Source of the DNA: Streptomyces sp. YIM 121038
Lineage (GTDB): Bacteria; Actinomycetota; Actinomycetes; Streptomycetales; Streptomycetaceae
Length of the DNA stretch: 64,000 nt
Direction: 5' to 3'
Assembly (NCBI RefSeq): GCF_006088715.1
Contig: NZ_CP030771.1
Location: forward strand, 7,748,001 to 7,812,000
Position 1 is the first letter of the stretch. Each line of letters starts with the position of its first letter. The notes beneath the pieces are model-generated. The model made no database searches and was not told where the DNA came from. It worked only from the letters and a program-made list of their open reading frames with translations. Made by a program: the position numbers and the translations under genes. This document shows, one piece after another, positions 8,413 through 16,429 of the stretch.

Positions 8413-9621
8413 GTGCGTACGGGACGTGTGACGCGACGCGGGGCGAGTGGCCTGGGAGTGGCGCTGGGCGCGGTGGCGCTCGCGGCGGCGTCCCTGGTCG
8501 CGCCGGGAGCGGCCGGGGCGGTGGACCGGGCCGGGGCCGGGGCCGAAGGGGTGGCCGGTGCCCGGGGCGGTGCGGGCGCGGAGGCCGGTAGCGCCGGTGC
8601 GGGCGCGGAGGCCGGTGGCGCCGGGGCCGCCGGGCACCGGGGCGGCTCCCCGCGCTGGGACCTCAAGCCCACCGGCACCGACGCCCGCTTCCGCGGCCTC
8701 GCCGCCGTGAGCCGGAGCACCGCCTGGGCGGCCGGTTCGAAGGGCACCGTGCTGCGCACCGCGGACGGCGGCGCGCACTGGCGGAACGTCTCGCCGCCCG
8801 GGGCGTCCGGCCTGGAGTTCCGCGACGTCGAGGCGTTCGACGGACGCCGGGCCGTGGCGCTCGCGATCGGCGAGGGCGAGGCCTCGCGGCTCTACCGCAC
8901 CGCTGACGGCGGCAAGACCTGGACGGAGGCCTTCCGCAACGCGGAGCCCAAGGCCTTCTACGACTGCATGACCTTCTTCGACCGCCGCCACGGGCTCGCC
9001 CTGAGCGACCCGGTGGACGGCGCGTACCGCATCCTGTCCACCGCGGACGGCGGCCGCTCCTGGAAGGTCCTTCCGGCCACGGGCATGCCCGCCGCCCAGG
9101 AGGGCGAGAGCGCCTTCGCCGCGAGCGGCCAGTGCCTGGTGAGCGCGGGCCCGCGCGACGTGTGGCTGGCCACGGGAGGCGCCGCCCGCGCCCGGGTCCT
9201 GCACTCGGCCGACCGGGGTCTGACCTGGACGGCCACCGACGCGCCGATCCCGGCGGGGGACCCGGCGCGCGGGGTCTTCGGCCTCGCCTTCCGCGACCGC
9301 GCGCACGGGCTCGCCGTCGGCGGCGACTACCGCGCGGGGGAGGCCTCGCCCCGGGCCGCCGCCGTGACCCGCGACGGCGGGCGCACCTGGCGGCCGGCCG
9401 CGCGCCCCGTGCCCGCCTACCGCTCGGGCGTCGCCTGGCTTCCGTACAGCCGCACCACGGCCCTCGCCGTCGGGCCCACCGGCACCGACCTCACGACGGA
9501 CGCGGGGCGCTCCTGGCGCACGGTCGACGAGGGGTCGTACGACACCGTGGACTGCGCGCCGGACCTCGGCTGCTGGGCGGCGGGGGAGAAGGGCCGCGTG
9601 GCGCGCCTCGAACGGCGCTAG
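8413..9621 (+). CDS. Secreted BNR/Ycf48-like beta-propeller protein
   Basis: The 402-aa product has a signal peptide (basic MRTGRVTRRG, hydrophobic residues about 12-35), then a Gly/Ala/Glu-rich spacer of about 40 residues. A beta-propeller follows with repeated BNR-type units: TADGGAHWRNV, TADGGKTWTEAF, TADGGRSWKVL, SADRGLTWTAT, TRDGGRTWRPA, TTDAGRSWRTV. Such proteins resemble sialidase and photosystem-assembly HCF136/Ycf48 folds, but no catalytic residues are evident, so a binding role outside the membrane is likelier. GTG 8413 follows AGGGGGC; GTG 8410 is equally possible. Its stop shares the palindromic CTAG with the stop of the convergent YciI gene. Confidence 0.8.
   Translation: MRTGRVTRRGASGLGVALGAVALAAASLVAPGAAGAVDRAGAGAEGVAGARGGAGAEAGSAGAGAEAGGAGAAGHRGGSPRWDLKPTGTDARFRGLAAVSRSTAWAAGSKGTVLRTADGGAHWRNVSPPGASGLEFRDVEAFDGRRAVALAIGEGEASRLYRTADGGKTWTEAFRNAEPKAFYDCMTFFDRRHGLALSDPVDGAYRILSTADGGRSWKVLPATGMPAAQEGESAFAASGQCLVSAGPRDVWLATGGAARARVLHSADRGLTWTATDAPIPAGDPARGVFGLAFRDRAHGLAVGGDYRAGEASPRAAAVTRDGGRTWRPAARPVPAYRSGVAWLPYSRTTALAVGPTGTDLTTDAGRSWRTVDEGSYDTVDCAPDLGCWAAGEKGRVARLERR
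8569..8622 (+). repeat. 27-bp tandem duplication inside the BNR gene linker
   Basis: Two 27-bp units (8569-8595 and 8596-8622) differ at one base and encode GAGAEAGSA and GAGAEAGGA. The period is in frame, so copy number can change the linker length without disrupting the protein. Confidence 0.7.
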
Positions 9622-9917
9622 GCGGGTAGCCGCTGCCGGTGGTCGGCCAGCGCGGGCGCCGTCTTCGTGGCCAGGAACTCGGTGATGCGGTACTCGCACA
9701 CTCCGCCGGTGACGAACGGGTCGAGGGCCGCGAGCCCCTCGATCTCCGCCCGGCTGTCCCCCACGGCCAGGATCACCCCGCCGTCCCGCGGGTTCTTCCG
9801 CCCCGAGGCGAGGAACACCCCGGCGGCGTACTGCGCGTCGAGCCAGGCGACGTGCTCGGCGAGCAGGGCGTCGACGCGGTCGACCGGGGCGGTGTAGGTG
9901 AGCTCCATGACGAACAT
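9618..9917 (-). CDS. YciI family protein
   Basis: This is a 99-aa ferredoxin-like fold protein of the YciI/DGPF family. It has the conserved LLAEHVAWLDAQYAAGVFLASGRK region with the His and Asp residues thought to form the active site, and a C-terminal LDPFVTGGVCEYRITEF. ATG 9917 starts MFVMELTY; a second ATG 9 bp on is also possible. Family members are small lyase-like or binding proteins of mostly unknown substrate. Its TAG stop overlaps the convergent BNR gene stop at CTAG 9618-9621. Confidence 0.85.
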   Translation of the reverse strand: MFVMELTYTAPVDRVDALLAEHVAWLDAQYAAGVFLASGRKNPRDGGVILAVGDSRAEIEGLAALDPFVTGGVCEYRITEFLATKTAPALADHRQRLPA

Positions 9918-9976
9918 GATCGTGAGGCTATCGCGGAGGTGCGGCGACGGATCGCCCCGTCGCCGCGGTGCGGGGC

Positions 9977-10129
9977 TCAGCGGTTCAGCCGCGCGGGGGG
10001 CCTCGTCGAGGACTTCACGTCCGACGGCATACAGATGGCCGTGGTGCTCAGCAGGACGAACGTCATGAGGACGATGGCCGAGCCGCACTTGGTGGCCCGC
10101 CGCCGGGATTCAGCTGGAATTGCTGGCAT
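9977..10129 (-). CDS. Small membrane-associated peptide downstream of the SARP regulator
   Basis: The ATG at 10129 has AAGGA 5 bp upstream and opens a 50-codon frame. It has a basic N-terminus (MPAIPAESRRRATK), one hydrophobic stretch (about residues 17-33, SAIVLMTFVLLSTTAI) and a basic tail ending PARLNR. It resembles no family I recognise. It lies 126 bp after the AfsR-type gene on the same strand with its own promoter, the relative position that afsS holds next to afsR, though the peptide is not similar to AfsS. A signal-anchored or secreted peptide is possible. Confidence 0.55.
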   Translation of the reverse strand: MPAIPAESRRRATKCGSAIVLMTFVLLSTTAICMPSDVKSSTRPPARLNR

Positions 10130-10174
10130 CGAATTCCTTGCCTTTGGTACGGGGGGTGTCTGCTTGCGGCAGCA

Positions 10175-10203
10175 GTAGTATCGCGGCGGGCACGGAAGAT
10201 CAA
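10175..10203 (-). promoter_or_regulatory. Candidate promoter of the small-peptide gene
   Basis: On the minus strand, TTGATC (10198-10203), a 17-bp spacer and TACTAC (10175-10180) form a plausible vegetative promoter whose transcript would start about 40 nt before the ATG at 10129. It may be a target of the SARP encoded just upstream. Confidence 0.45.
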
Positions 10204-10255
10204 CCCTGTGGCGGCACCTTTGTGATCACGACCCGTGACAGGAACTCTTCTGGTA

Positions 10256-13200
10256 TTACATGGCCTGTCGACGGGACTGCCGATTTCGCTGTGCGCGCCG
10301 CTTTGTCTCCGCGTGTAGAACGCTCAGGCTCTCCCGCGCCCGCGCGGCCTCGTGCCCGTTTCCGGTGCGTTCCGCCATGGCGACCGCCTCCGTCAGGTGC
10401 CCGGCCGCCGCCTCCGGCTGGTCGAGGTGGAGCTCTGCCGTGCCCAGGCCGTGCAGCGCCTGGACCTCCTCGTGTGCGGCGCCGATGCTGCGGGCCAGAT
10501 CCAGGGCGCGCCGGTGGTGGTGCGCCGCCTCGTGGAATTCATGGGCGGCAAAAAGGGCCTGCCCCATTCCGTGAAGGGTGATCGAGGCATTCCTGAGGTC
10601 GCCGAGGCGGCGGAATGTGGTCAGGGCATCGTGGAACAGGTCCAGCATCGAATTGAGCTCGTTCGACGGGCTCATGGTATTGGCCAGGTTCACTTGGGTG
10701 ATGGCATGCGCGGACGGGCTGCTGGATTTCTCCAGGAGGTGCAGGGCCTGTTGCAGGAATTCCCTCGATGCCGCGCGGTCGCCGGTGGCCGTTCTGAGGT
10801 CGGACAGGTTGTTGAGCGTGCGGGCCAGCTGGATCTCGTCACCGGACGCGCGGAATCCGTCGAGCGCGGAACGGAAGTGCTCCTCGGCGTCCGCGAAGTT
10901 TCCCAAGTACAGATGGGTGATGCCCAGATTGTTCTGGGAGCGGGCGATCTGCCACCCGTCTCCTGTGGGCCGGCGCAGGGCCAGGGCCTCGTTCTGGTGG
11001 GCGAGGGCCTCCGGCTGGCGGCCCAGGTTCCAGTACAGGAGGCCGAGGAGGTGCTCGGTCTCGGCTCGTGCCGCCCCGTCGCCGAGGCGGTCCGCGACCT
11101 CGCGCGCACGCCCCATCGTGGCGATCGCCTCCTCGTACCGGCCGCCGCGCGACAGCGCTGTCCCCAGGTCGAGCAGGGCGCGGACCTCCTCCTCCGGGCG
11201 GGCCGCCGTGCGCCAGTGCCGCGCGGCCGACTCGTGCATCCGCTGCGCCTCGATCGCGTACCCCTCCTCGTCCAGGAAGTTCGCCAGCGCCCCGGCGAGC
11301 AGTGCCGCGTCCTCGGAGGCGTTCTCGGCGCGGCAGTGGCGTTCCGCGGCGACGAGGCCCGCGCGTTCGGCGGTGAGCCAGCGGCGGGCCGCGTCGGGAC
11401 TCGGCCAGGCGGGCAGGGCGCGGCCGCGGTCGGGGCGGGGCGCGTCGGGGCGGGCCCGGCGGGGATAGACCAGACGGTCCGCGGCATCGCATGCCTGTAC
11501 GTAGAAATCGATCAGCCCGCGCAGCGCCCCGTCGCGTACCTCGGCTGGATCTTCGGACAGTGAAAGCGTGCGTGCATATTCACCCAGCAGATCGTGGAAA
11601 ACGTAGCGTTCCGGCTTCGGCTCCTGAATGAGATGCGCGTCCAGGAGGGACTCGAGGACGCGCTCCGCCCGGTGCGCGGGAAGCCCAGTGAGCGCGGCTG
11701 TCGTGAACGTCTCGAAATCCGGCCCGAGTTGGAGCCCGAGCCTCCGGAAAACGGCCCGTTCTTCGGCGGTCAAGGTCAGGTACGAGACTTCAAACGCGCG
11801 CACCATTTCGCGGCTCCCGTCGCGGATCTCCGCGAGGCGCCCGTGCCCGTGGGTGAGCCGGTGCAGCAGGTTCGCGGTGGTCCAGGCGGGCCGCGAGGCG
11901 AGGCGTCCGGCGGCCAGTTCGATCGCGAGCGGGAGGTACCCGGAGAGCCGGACGATGTCCGCGACCTCGTGGGCGCGCCCCGTGCGCTCCGGCCCGGCCA
12001 GACGCCGGAAGAGCGCGACGGCGTCGTCCGGCGGCAGCACGTCGAGCAGGACCGGCCGCACCCCGGGAAGCCCGGTGATCCGGCGGCGGCTCGTGATGAT
12101 CACGAGCGAGGGAGAGGCGCCGGGAAGGAGCGGGCGCAGCTGCTCGGGGCCCGCCGCGTCGTCGAGGACGATGACCGCGCGCCGGGCGCTGAGCAGCGTA
12201 CGCCACAGGCTGACGAGTTCGTCGAGGCTGTCGGGGACGGCGCGGGCCGGTACCCCGAGGACCCGCAGGAGCGCCATCAGCGCGGCCTCGGGGGTCAGGG
12301 GCTCCTGGCCGGGGGAGTGCGCGCGCAGGTCGAGATGGATCTGGCCGTCGGGGTAGCGGCCGCCCAGGCGCCGCGCCGCGTGCAGCGCGAGCAGGGACTT
12401 GCCGACCCCGGCCATGCCGGAGATGGCCTGCAGCGCGATGACGGCACCGGGTTCGGCCCGGGTGGGTGCCGCGCTCAGGATGGTGTCCAACTCGCGGGTG
12501 CGGCCGACCAGTTCGGGGTGGCTCGGCAGGGTGCGGGGCGCGGCCACGGCGGGCTCGGGCGGCGGCACGAGCTCGTGCAGGGGCGCGCCGTTCAGGACGA
12601 GCCGGTGCAGCCGGGTGAGCGCGTCGCCCGGGTCGGTGCCGAGCTGTTCGCGCAGTCTTCGGCGGACGGTGTCGTACACGCGCAGGGCGTCGGACTGCCG
12701 CCCGCAGCCGTAGGCGGCGGTCATCAGCTGGCAGGCGAGCGTCTCGTCGCTCGGGTACTGCTCCAGGAGCGCGCCCACCTCGGGCACCAGCTCGGCGAAG
12801 CGGCCCCGGCGCAGCTCGATGCCGAAGCGGGTCAGGTGCGCGGCGAGGTGCTTCTCCTCCAGGCCCGCGCGCACCCGCGCGGCCCAGAGCCCGGGAAGCC
12901 CGGCCAGCGGCTCGCCGCGCCACAGCTCCTCCGCCTCGCGCAGCAGGCCGAGGGCCTCGGCGTCGCCGCCGCCGTCGGTCAGGGACCTGGCCCGGTCGGC
13001 GAGTTCGGCGAAGCGGTGGCAGTCGACCTGGCGCGGGTGCAGGGCGAGCGTGTAGGTGTGCGCCTGCTGGAGGAGCGGCTCGCCGTCGCACACGGTCCGG
13101 AGCCGGCGCCGGATGCGCGCCGCGTACGCGTGCACGCTGGCGCGCGGCTTGGCGGGCGGGGCGTCCTCCCACAGCCGGTGGATGAGGGTGTCCAGGGAGA

Positions 13201-13324
13201 CCGGGCGGCCCGCGTCGAGCGCGAGGGCGGCGAGGACCAGGCGCTCCTTCGCCGACCCGAGGCGGTCGCCGTGCCCGGCGCGGCGCAGCTCGACGGGGCC
13301 GAGGACGCGAATGCCCAAGTCCAC
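10256..13324 (-). CDS. AfsR-type SARP regulator with NB-ARC and TPR domains
   Basis: The 1022-aa product has the AfsR architecture. A winged-helix OmpR-like DNA-binding domain spans about 1-95 and a bacterial transcriptional activation domain about 100-245. An NB-ARC/STAND NTPase follows with P-loop GMAGVGKS (303-310), Walker B VIVLDDA and an IITSRRRITGL sensor. TPR repeats fill about 680-1000 (for example LGLLYWNLGRQPEALAHQNEALAL, LGITHLYLGNFADAEEHF). AfsR integrates kinase signals and activates antibiotic production genes. The GTG at 13324 has GGAGG 5 bp upstream. It is divergent from STAND protein A over 220 bp of unusually AT-rich sequence. Whether it acts on the neighbouring small-peptide gene or on a distant cluster is not determined. 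Confidence 0.9.
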   Translation of the reverse strand: MDLGIRVLGPVELRRAGHGDRLGSAKERLVLAALALDAGRPVSLDTLIHRLWEDAPPAKPRASVHAYAARIRRRLRTVCDGEPLLQQAHTYTLALHPRQVDCHRFAELADRARSLTDGGGDAEALGLLREAEELWRGEPLAGLPGLWAARVRAGLEEKHLAAHLTRFGIELRRGRFAELVPEVGALLEQYPSDETLACQLMTAAYGCGRQSDALRVYDTVRRRLREQLGTDPGDALTRLHRLVLNGAPLHELVPPPEPAVAAPRTLPSHPELVGRTRELDTILSAAPTRAEPGAVIALQAISGMAGVGKSLLALHAARRLGGRYPDGQIHLDLRAHSPGQEPLTPEAALMALLRVLGVPARAVPDSLDELVSLWRTLLSARRAVIVLDDAAGPEQLRPLLPGASPSLVIITSRRRITGLPGVRPVLLDVLPPDDAVALFRRLAGPERTGRAHEVADIVRLSGYLPLAIELAAGRLASRPAWTTANLLHRLTHGHGRLAEIRDGSREMVRAFEVSYLTLTAEERAVFRRLGLQLGPDFETFTTAALTGLPAHRAERVLESLLDAHLIQEPKPERYVFHDLLGEYARTLSLSEDPAEVRDGALRGLIDFYVQACDAADRLVYPRRARPDAPRPDRGRALPAWPSPDAARRWLTAERAGLVAAERHCRAENASEDAALLAGALANFLDEEGYAIEAQRMHESAARHWRTAARPEEEVRALLDLGTALSRGGRYEEAIATMGRAREVADRLGDGAARAETEHLLGLLYWNLGRQPEALAHQNEALALRRPTGDGWQIARSQNNLGITHLYLGNFADAEEHFRSALDGFRASGDEIQLARTLNNLSDLRTATGDRAASREFLQQALHLLEKSSSPSAHAITQVNLANTMSPSNELNSMLDLFHDALTTFRRLGDLRNASITLHGMGQALFAAHEFHEAAHHHRRALDLARSIGAAHEEVQALHGLGTAELHLDQPEAAAGHLTEAVAMAERTGNGHEAARARESLSVLHAETKRRAQRNRQSRRQAM

Positions 13325-13544
13325 CAGTGCCTCCCGGTGCTCCGCGGGTCGGTTCGCACTCTGGTTGGGCGTTAAAGAATCGCACGCGGTCCATATCGTT
13401 CACACGGGGAGGGTGCGCGACTTCTTTTATTGGCTTGATTTGCTTTGTCGTTCGGATTGCTTAGTTATTCGATCAGAGGCGGGCGGGTACAACGCTGGAA
13501 CGGTAACGCGCACGGCCACGGTGAAGCGGGGAAAGGGCGGCGGA
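13325..13544. promoter_or_regulatory. AT-rich divergent intergenic region between the SARP and STAND-A genes
   Basis: This 220-bp gap is clearly AT-richer than its surroundings, especially 13415-13480 (TTTTATTGGC, TTATTCGATC). It must hold the divergent promoters of both large STAND genes. I could not fix a single convincing -35/-10 pair. Low GC here may reflect H-NS-like (Lsr2) binding or acquisition. Confidence 0.4.
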
Positions 13545-16136
13545 ATGGAGCAGGTGACGGCCGTGGCGATGCTGGCCGCCCTGCCGCGGGCCGCCGCCCT
13601 GCCGCGCCACCGCGACGCCCTGCGCGCACTCGCCCGGACGTCCGCCGCACCCGCCACGGCCGCCCTGGTGCGCGCCTGGGCCGCCACGGAGGCGGGGCGC
13701 CGGGATCCGGAGGTCGTGCGCTCCGTCGCCGAGGCCCTCGCGGCGGACGCGAGGGAGAGGCCGCGGCTGGCGCAGGACCTGACGGCCTGGCTCACCGAAC
13801 TGGCGTACCCCGAAGGGGAGGTGACCCCGCCTCAGGGTCCGGGCGGCCGCCCGCGGGAATCGAGACCTGAGGGCCCGGACCGCCGGCCCCAGGGATCTCC
13901 GGGCGCGGAGCGAAGACCGGACCCCGCCACCGCCAACACCATCGGCCCCGGCGCCCACGTCACCGGCCCCGTCCTCCAGGCCCACGGCATCCACGGCGAC
14001 GTGCACATCCACCCCGCGGCCCGGCCCCCGTCGGCCCCGGCCCCGCGCCAGCTCCCGCCCGTGCCCGCCCACTTCACCAACCGCCGCGCCGAACTCGCCG
14101 ACCTCGACCGGCTCGTGGGCGCCGCCCGGCACGCGTCGCGGATCGTTGTCATCAGCGGCCCCGCCGGCGTCGGCAAGACCGCCCTGGCCCGCCGGTGGCT
14201 GCTCGCCCGCGCCGACGCCTTCCCCGACGGCCAGCTCTACGCCGATCTGCGCGGCCACGCCGACGAGGGCCCGGCCCGGCCCAACGAGCTGCTCGGCGAG
14301 TTCCTGCGCGCCCTCGGCCACGAGCGGCCGCCCGCCGAACTGCGCGAACGCGCGGCCCTGTGGCGCACGGCCACCGCCGGATCCCGGATCGCGGTCCTGC
14401 TCGACAACGCCCTGAGCGCCGCCCAGGTCCGCCCCCTGCTGCCCGGTACCCAGGGCGCGCTCACCGTCGTCACCAGCAGGGGGCGTCTGACCGGACTCGG
14501 CATGGACGGCGCGGCCTTCCAGCCCCTCGACGTGCTCGCCGCCAAGGACGCCGTACGGCTGCTCAGCCGCCGGGTGGGCGCCGACCGCGTGCACCGCGAG
14601 CCCGAGGCGGCCCTCAAGGTCGCCACGGCCTGCGCGGGCCTGCCGCTCGCCGTGTGCGTGGCCGCCGCCCGCCTCGCGGCCCGGCCCCGCCAGCCCCTCG
14701 CCGCGATGGCGGGCGCGCTCGGCCGGGGCGCCGCCCCCGCCCTGGACGCGCTGCGCATCGAGGGCGAGTACGCCGTGCGCGGCGCCCTCGACGCCTCGTA
14801 CCGCCATCTGGAGCCCGAACTCGCCCGCTGCTACCGCTGTCTGGGCCTGGCCCCGGTCGCCGTGCTCACCCCGCCGGTCGCGGCGGCCGCCTGCCGTCTC
14901 GGGCCGGGCGACGACGCCGTGGACGTCCTGGACGAGCTCGCCGAGGTCAACCTCCTGGAGGACCTCGGCCCCGACCCGCGCACCGGCCTCGGCCGATACC
15001 GGTTCCACGACCTGGTCCGGGCGCACGCGCGGCGCCTGGCCGAGGCCGAGGAGACGGCCGCGGAAGCGGCCGCCGCGGTGCGGCGCGTCGTGGACCACCA
15101 CCTCGCCGCCGCGACCGCCGCCGAAGCCCTGCTCAGCCCGAGCCACCGCACCCTGCGCCGCGACTACGCCGAACCCCTCGCCCAGGAGCCGCCGTTCGCC
15201 GACGCGCCCGGCGCGCTGCGCTGGCTCGACGCCGAACGCACCCAGCTGATGGCCGTGCTGCGCACCGCGGAGGCCAAGGGCATGTACGCCGCCGTGTGGC
15301 AGCTCGCCGACGCCCTGTGGCCCATGTTCCTGCGGCTGCGCCCCTACGACCTGTGGATCGAGGCGCACGAGCGGGGCCTCGCGGCGGCGCGCCGGGCGGG
15401 CGACCGCGAGGGCGAGAGCCGCATGCTGACCTCCGGCGGCACCGGGCTGCGCAACGTGGGCCGCCACGACGAGGCGATCGCCTGGTTCACCCAGGCGCTG
15501 CGCGCGGCCCGCGACGAGGTGGCCCGGCTGACCGGGCACCCCGACGGCGGCGGCCCCGCCCTGGCGGCGGCGCACCGCGCCGAGGCCCAGGCCCTGCACG
15601 GCATCGGCCAGTCGTGCCGGCTCGCCGGGCGGCTCGCGGAGGCCGCCGACCACTTCGAGCGGGCCCTCGCCCTGCGCGAGGCGGTCGGCCACCGGCGCGG
15701 CACCGCCCTGACGCGGATCTGCCTCGGCGACGTCGCCCTGGCCGCGGGCCGCCCGGACGACGCCCTGGAGCCCCTCGCGCGCGCCCGCGTCGACCTGCTC
15801 GCCGAGGACGACCCCTACGACGCCGCCCGTGCCCTGGCCTTCATCGGCCACTGCCGCACCCTCATCGGCGGCGGCGAGCGGGCCGCCGGTGAGGAGCAAC
15901 TGCGCGCCGCCCTGGCCGAGTTCGAGGCGACCGGCGCGGCGCACTGGCAGGGCCGGGTCCTGGAGATGCTCGGCGAGAGCGCCGAGAGCCGCGGGGACCC
16001 GGCCGAGGCCCTCCAGTGGTACGAGGGCTCCCTGGCCCGCTACACGTCGGCCGGGGCCCCCGACACCGACCGGCTGGCCCGCCGCATCCGGCAGCTCCCG
16101 CCGACGGACCCCGCGGCCCCGCCCGGACCCTCCTGA
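13545..16136 (+). CDS. STAND NTPase A: NB-ARC/TPR protein with RHIM-like motif
   Basis: The 863-aa protein starts with a small helical domain (about 1-90). A disordered Pro/Gly/Arg linker carries a short Gly-rich motif (131-156, core GPVLQAHGIHGDVHI). An intact NB-ARC ATPase follows (P-loop GPAGVGKT 205-212, Walker B IAVLLDN, sensor VVTSRGRLTG), then a winged-helix-like region and C-terminal TPRs (GQSCRLAGRLAEAADHFERAL). The short motif matches the known actinobacterial RHIM-like signalling motifs that form amyloid-type contacts between NLR-like receptors and effectors. It converges on the GT-A gene pair. A defence or signalling switch role is inferred from architecture; no direct evidence exists here. 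Confidence 0.85.
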   Translation: MEQVTAVAMLAALPRAAALPRHRDALRALARTSAAPATAALVRAWAATEAGRRDPEVVRSVAEALAADARERPRLAQDLTAWLTELAYPEGEVTPPQGPGGRPRESRPEGPDRRPQGSPGAERRPDPATANTIGPGAHVTGPVLQAHGIHGDVHIHPAARPPSAPAPRQLPPVPAHFTNRRAELADLDRLVGAARHASRIVVISGPAGVGKTALARRWLLARADAFPDGQLYADLRGHADEGPARPNELLGEFLRALGHERPPAELRERAALWRTATAGSRIAVLLDNALSAAQVRPLLPGTQGALTVVTSRGRLTGLGMDGAAFQPLDVLAAKDAVRLLSRRVGADRVHREPEAALKVATACAGLPLAVCVAAARLAARPRQPLAAMAGALGRGAAPALDALRIEGEYAVRGALDASYRHLEPELARCYRCLGLAPVAVLTPPVAAAACRLGPGDDAVDVLDELAEVNLLEDLGPDPRTGLGRYRFHDLVRAHARRLAEAEETAAEAAAAVRRVVDHHLAAATAAEALLSPSHRTLRRDYAEPLAQEPPFADAPGALRWLDAERTQLMAVLRTAEAKGMYAAVWQLADALWPMFLRLRPYDLWIEAHERGLAAARRAGDREGESRMLTSGGTGLRNVGRHDEAIAWFTQALRAARDEVARLTGHPDGGGPALAAAHRAEAQALHGIGQSCRLAGRLAEAADHFERALALREAVGHRRGTALTRICLGDVALAAGRPDDALEPLARARVDLLAEDDPYDAARALAFIGHCRTLIGGGERAAGEEQLRAALAEFEATGAAHWQGRVLEMLGESAESRGDPAEALQWYEGSLARYTSAGAPDTDRLARRIRQLPPTDPAAPPGPS

Positions 16137-16429
16137 ACCAGGCGCCCGTACGCCGCGACGGCGAAGGCCAGGAGCCCGCCGACACCCCCGCCCCCGGCGC
16201 ACCCGTGCCGCGCGCCGCCGCGGCCCACCGCGACGCGGCCCCCGCCCCGCACCCGCAGCGCCACCAGGGCGCACCCCGGATACCGCCGGAGCAGCCGCCC
16301 GGCCACCACCGGCACCTCGGCGGCGGCGTACGGGCGGCTGCCGTACAGCACGTCCGCGCACTCCCGCCAGGCCTCGCCCGCGCCGCCGGGGCACCCGGAG
16401 TCGAAGCACACGAGGACGGGCCCGGTCAC
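16040..16429 (-). CDS. Small protein homologous to the C-terminal module of the GT-B-like protein
   Basis: A GTG at 16429 overlaps the GT-A TGA by 4 bp (GTGA), a translational-coupling arrangement. The 129-aa product (VLVCFDSGCPGGAGEAWREC, then RPYAAAEVPVVAGRLLRRYPG and a Gly-rich segment) aligns by eye with the last 110 residues of the 562-aa paralogue at 19996-21684. That paralogue has the same order ACDAAERDRR, RPAPSAAAARRWAEGALDRFPG, then a Gly/Ala segment. The last 97 bp overlap the end of STAND-A on the other strand. Function is unknown; the overlap leaves some doubt that the whole frame is used. Confidence 0.5.
   Translation of the reverse strand: MTGPVLVCFDSGCPGGAGEAWRECADVLYGSRPYAAAEVPVVAGRLLRRYPGCALVALRVRGGGRVAVGRGGARHGCAGGGGVGGLLAFAVAAYGRLVQEGPGGAAGSVGGSCRMRRASRSVSGAPADV

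Noticed and set aside
13473..16409. 978-codon minus-strand frame across STAND-A
   Set aside because: Its product is low-complexity Gly/Ala/Arg sequence without domains, while the plus strand has a complete NB-ARC/TPR protein.
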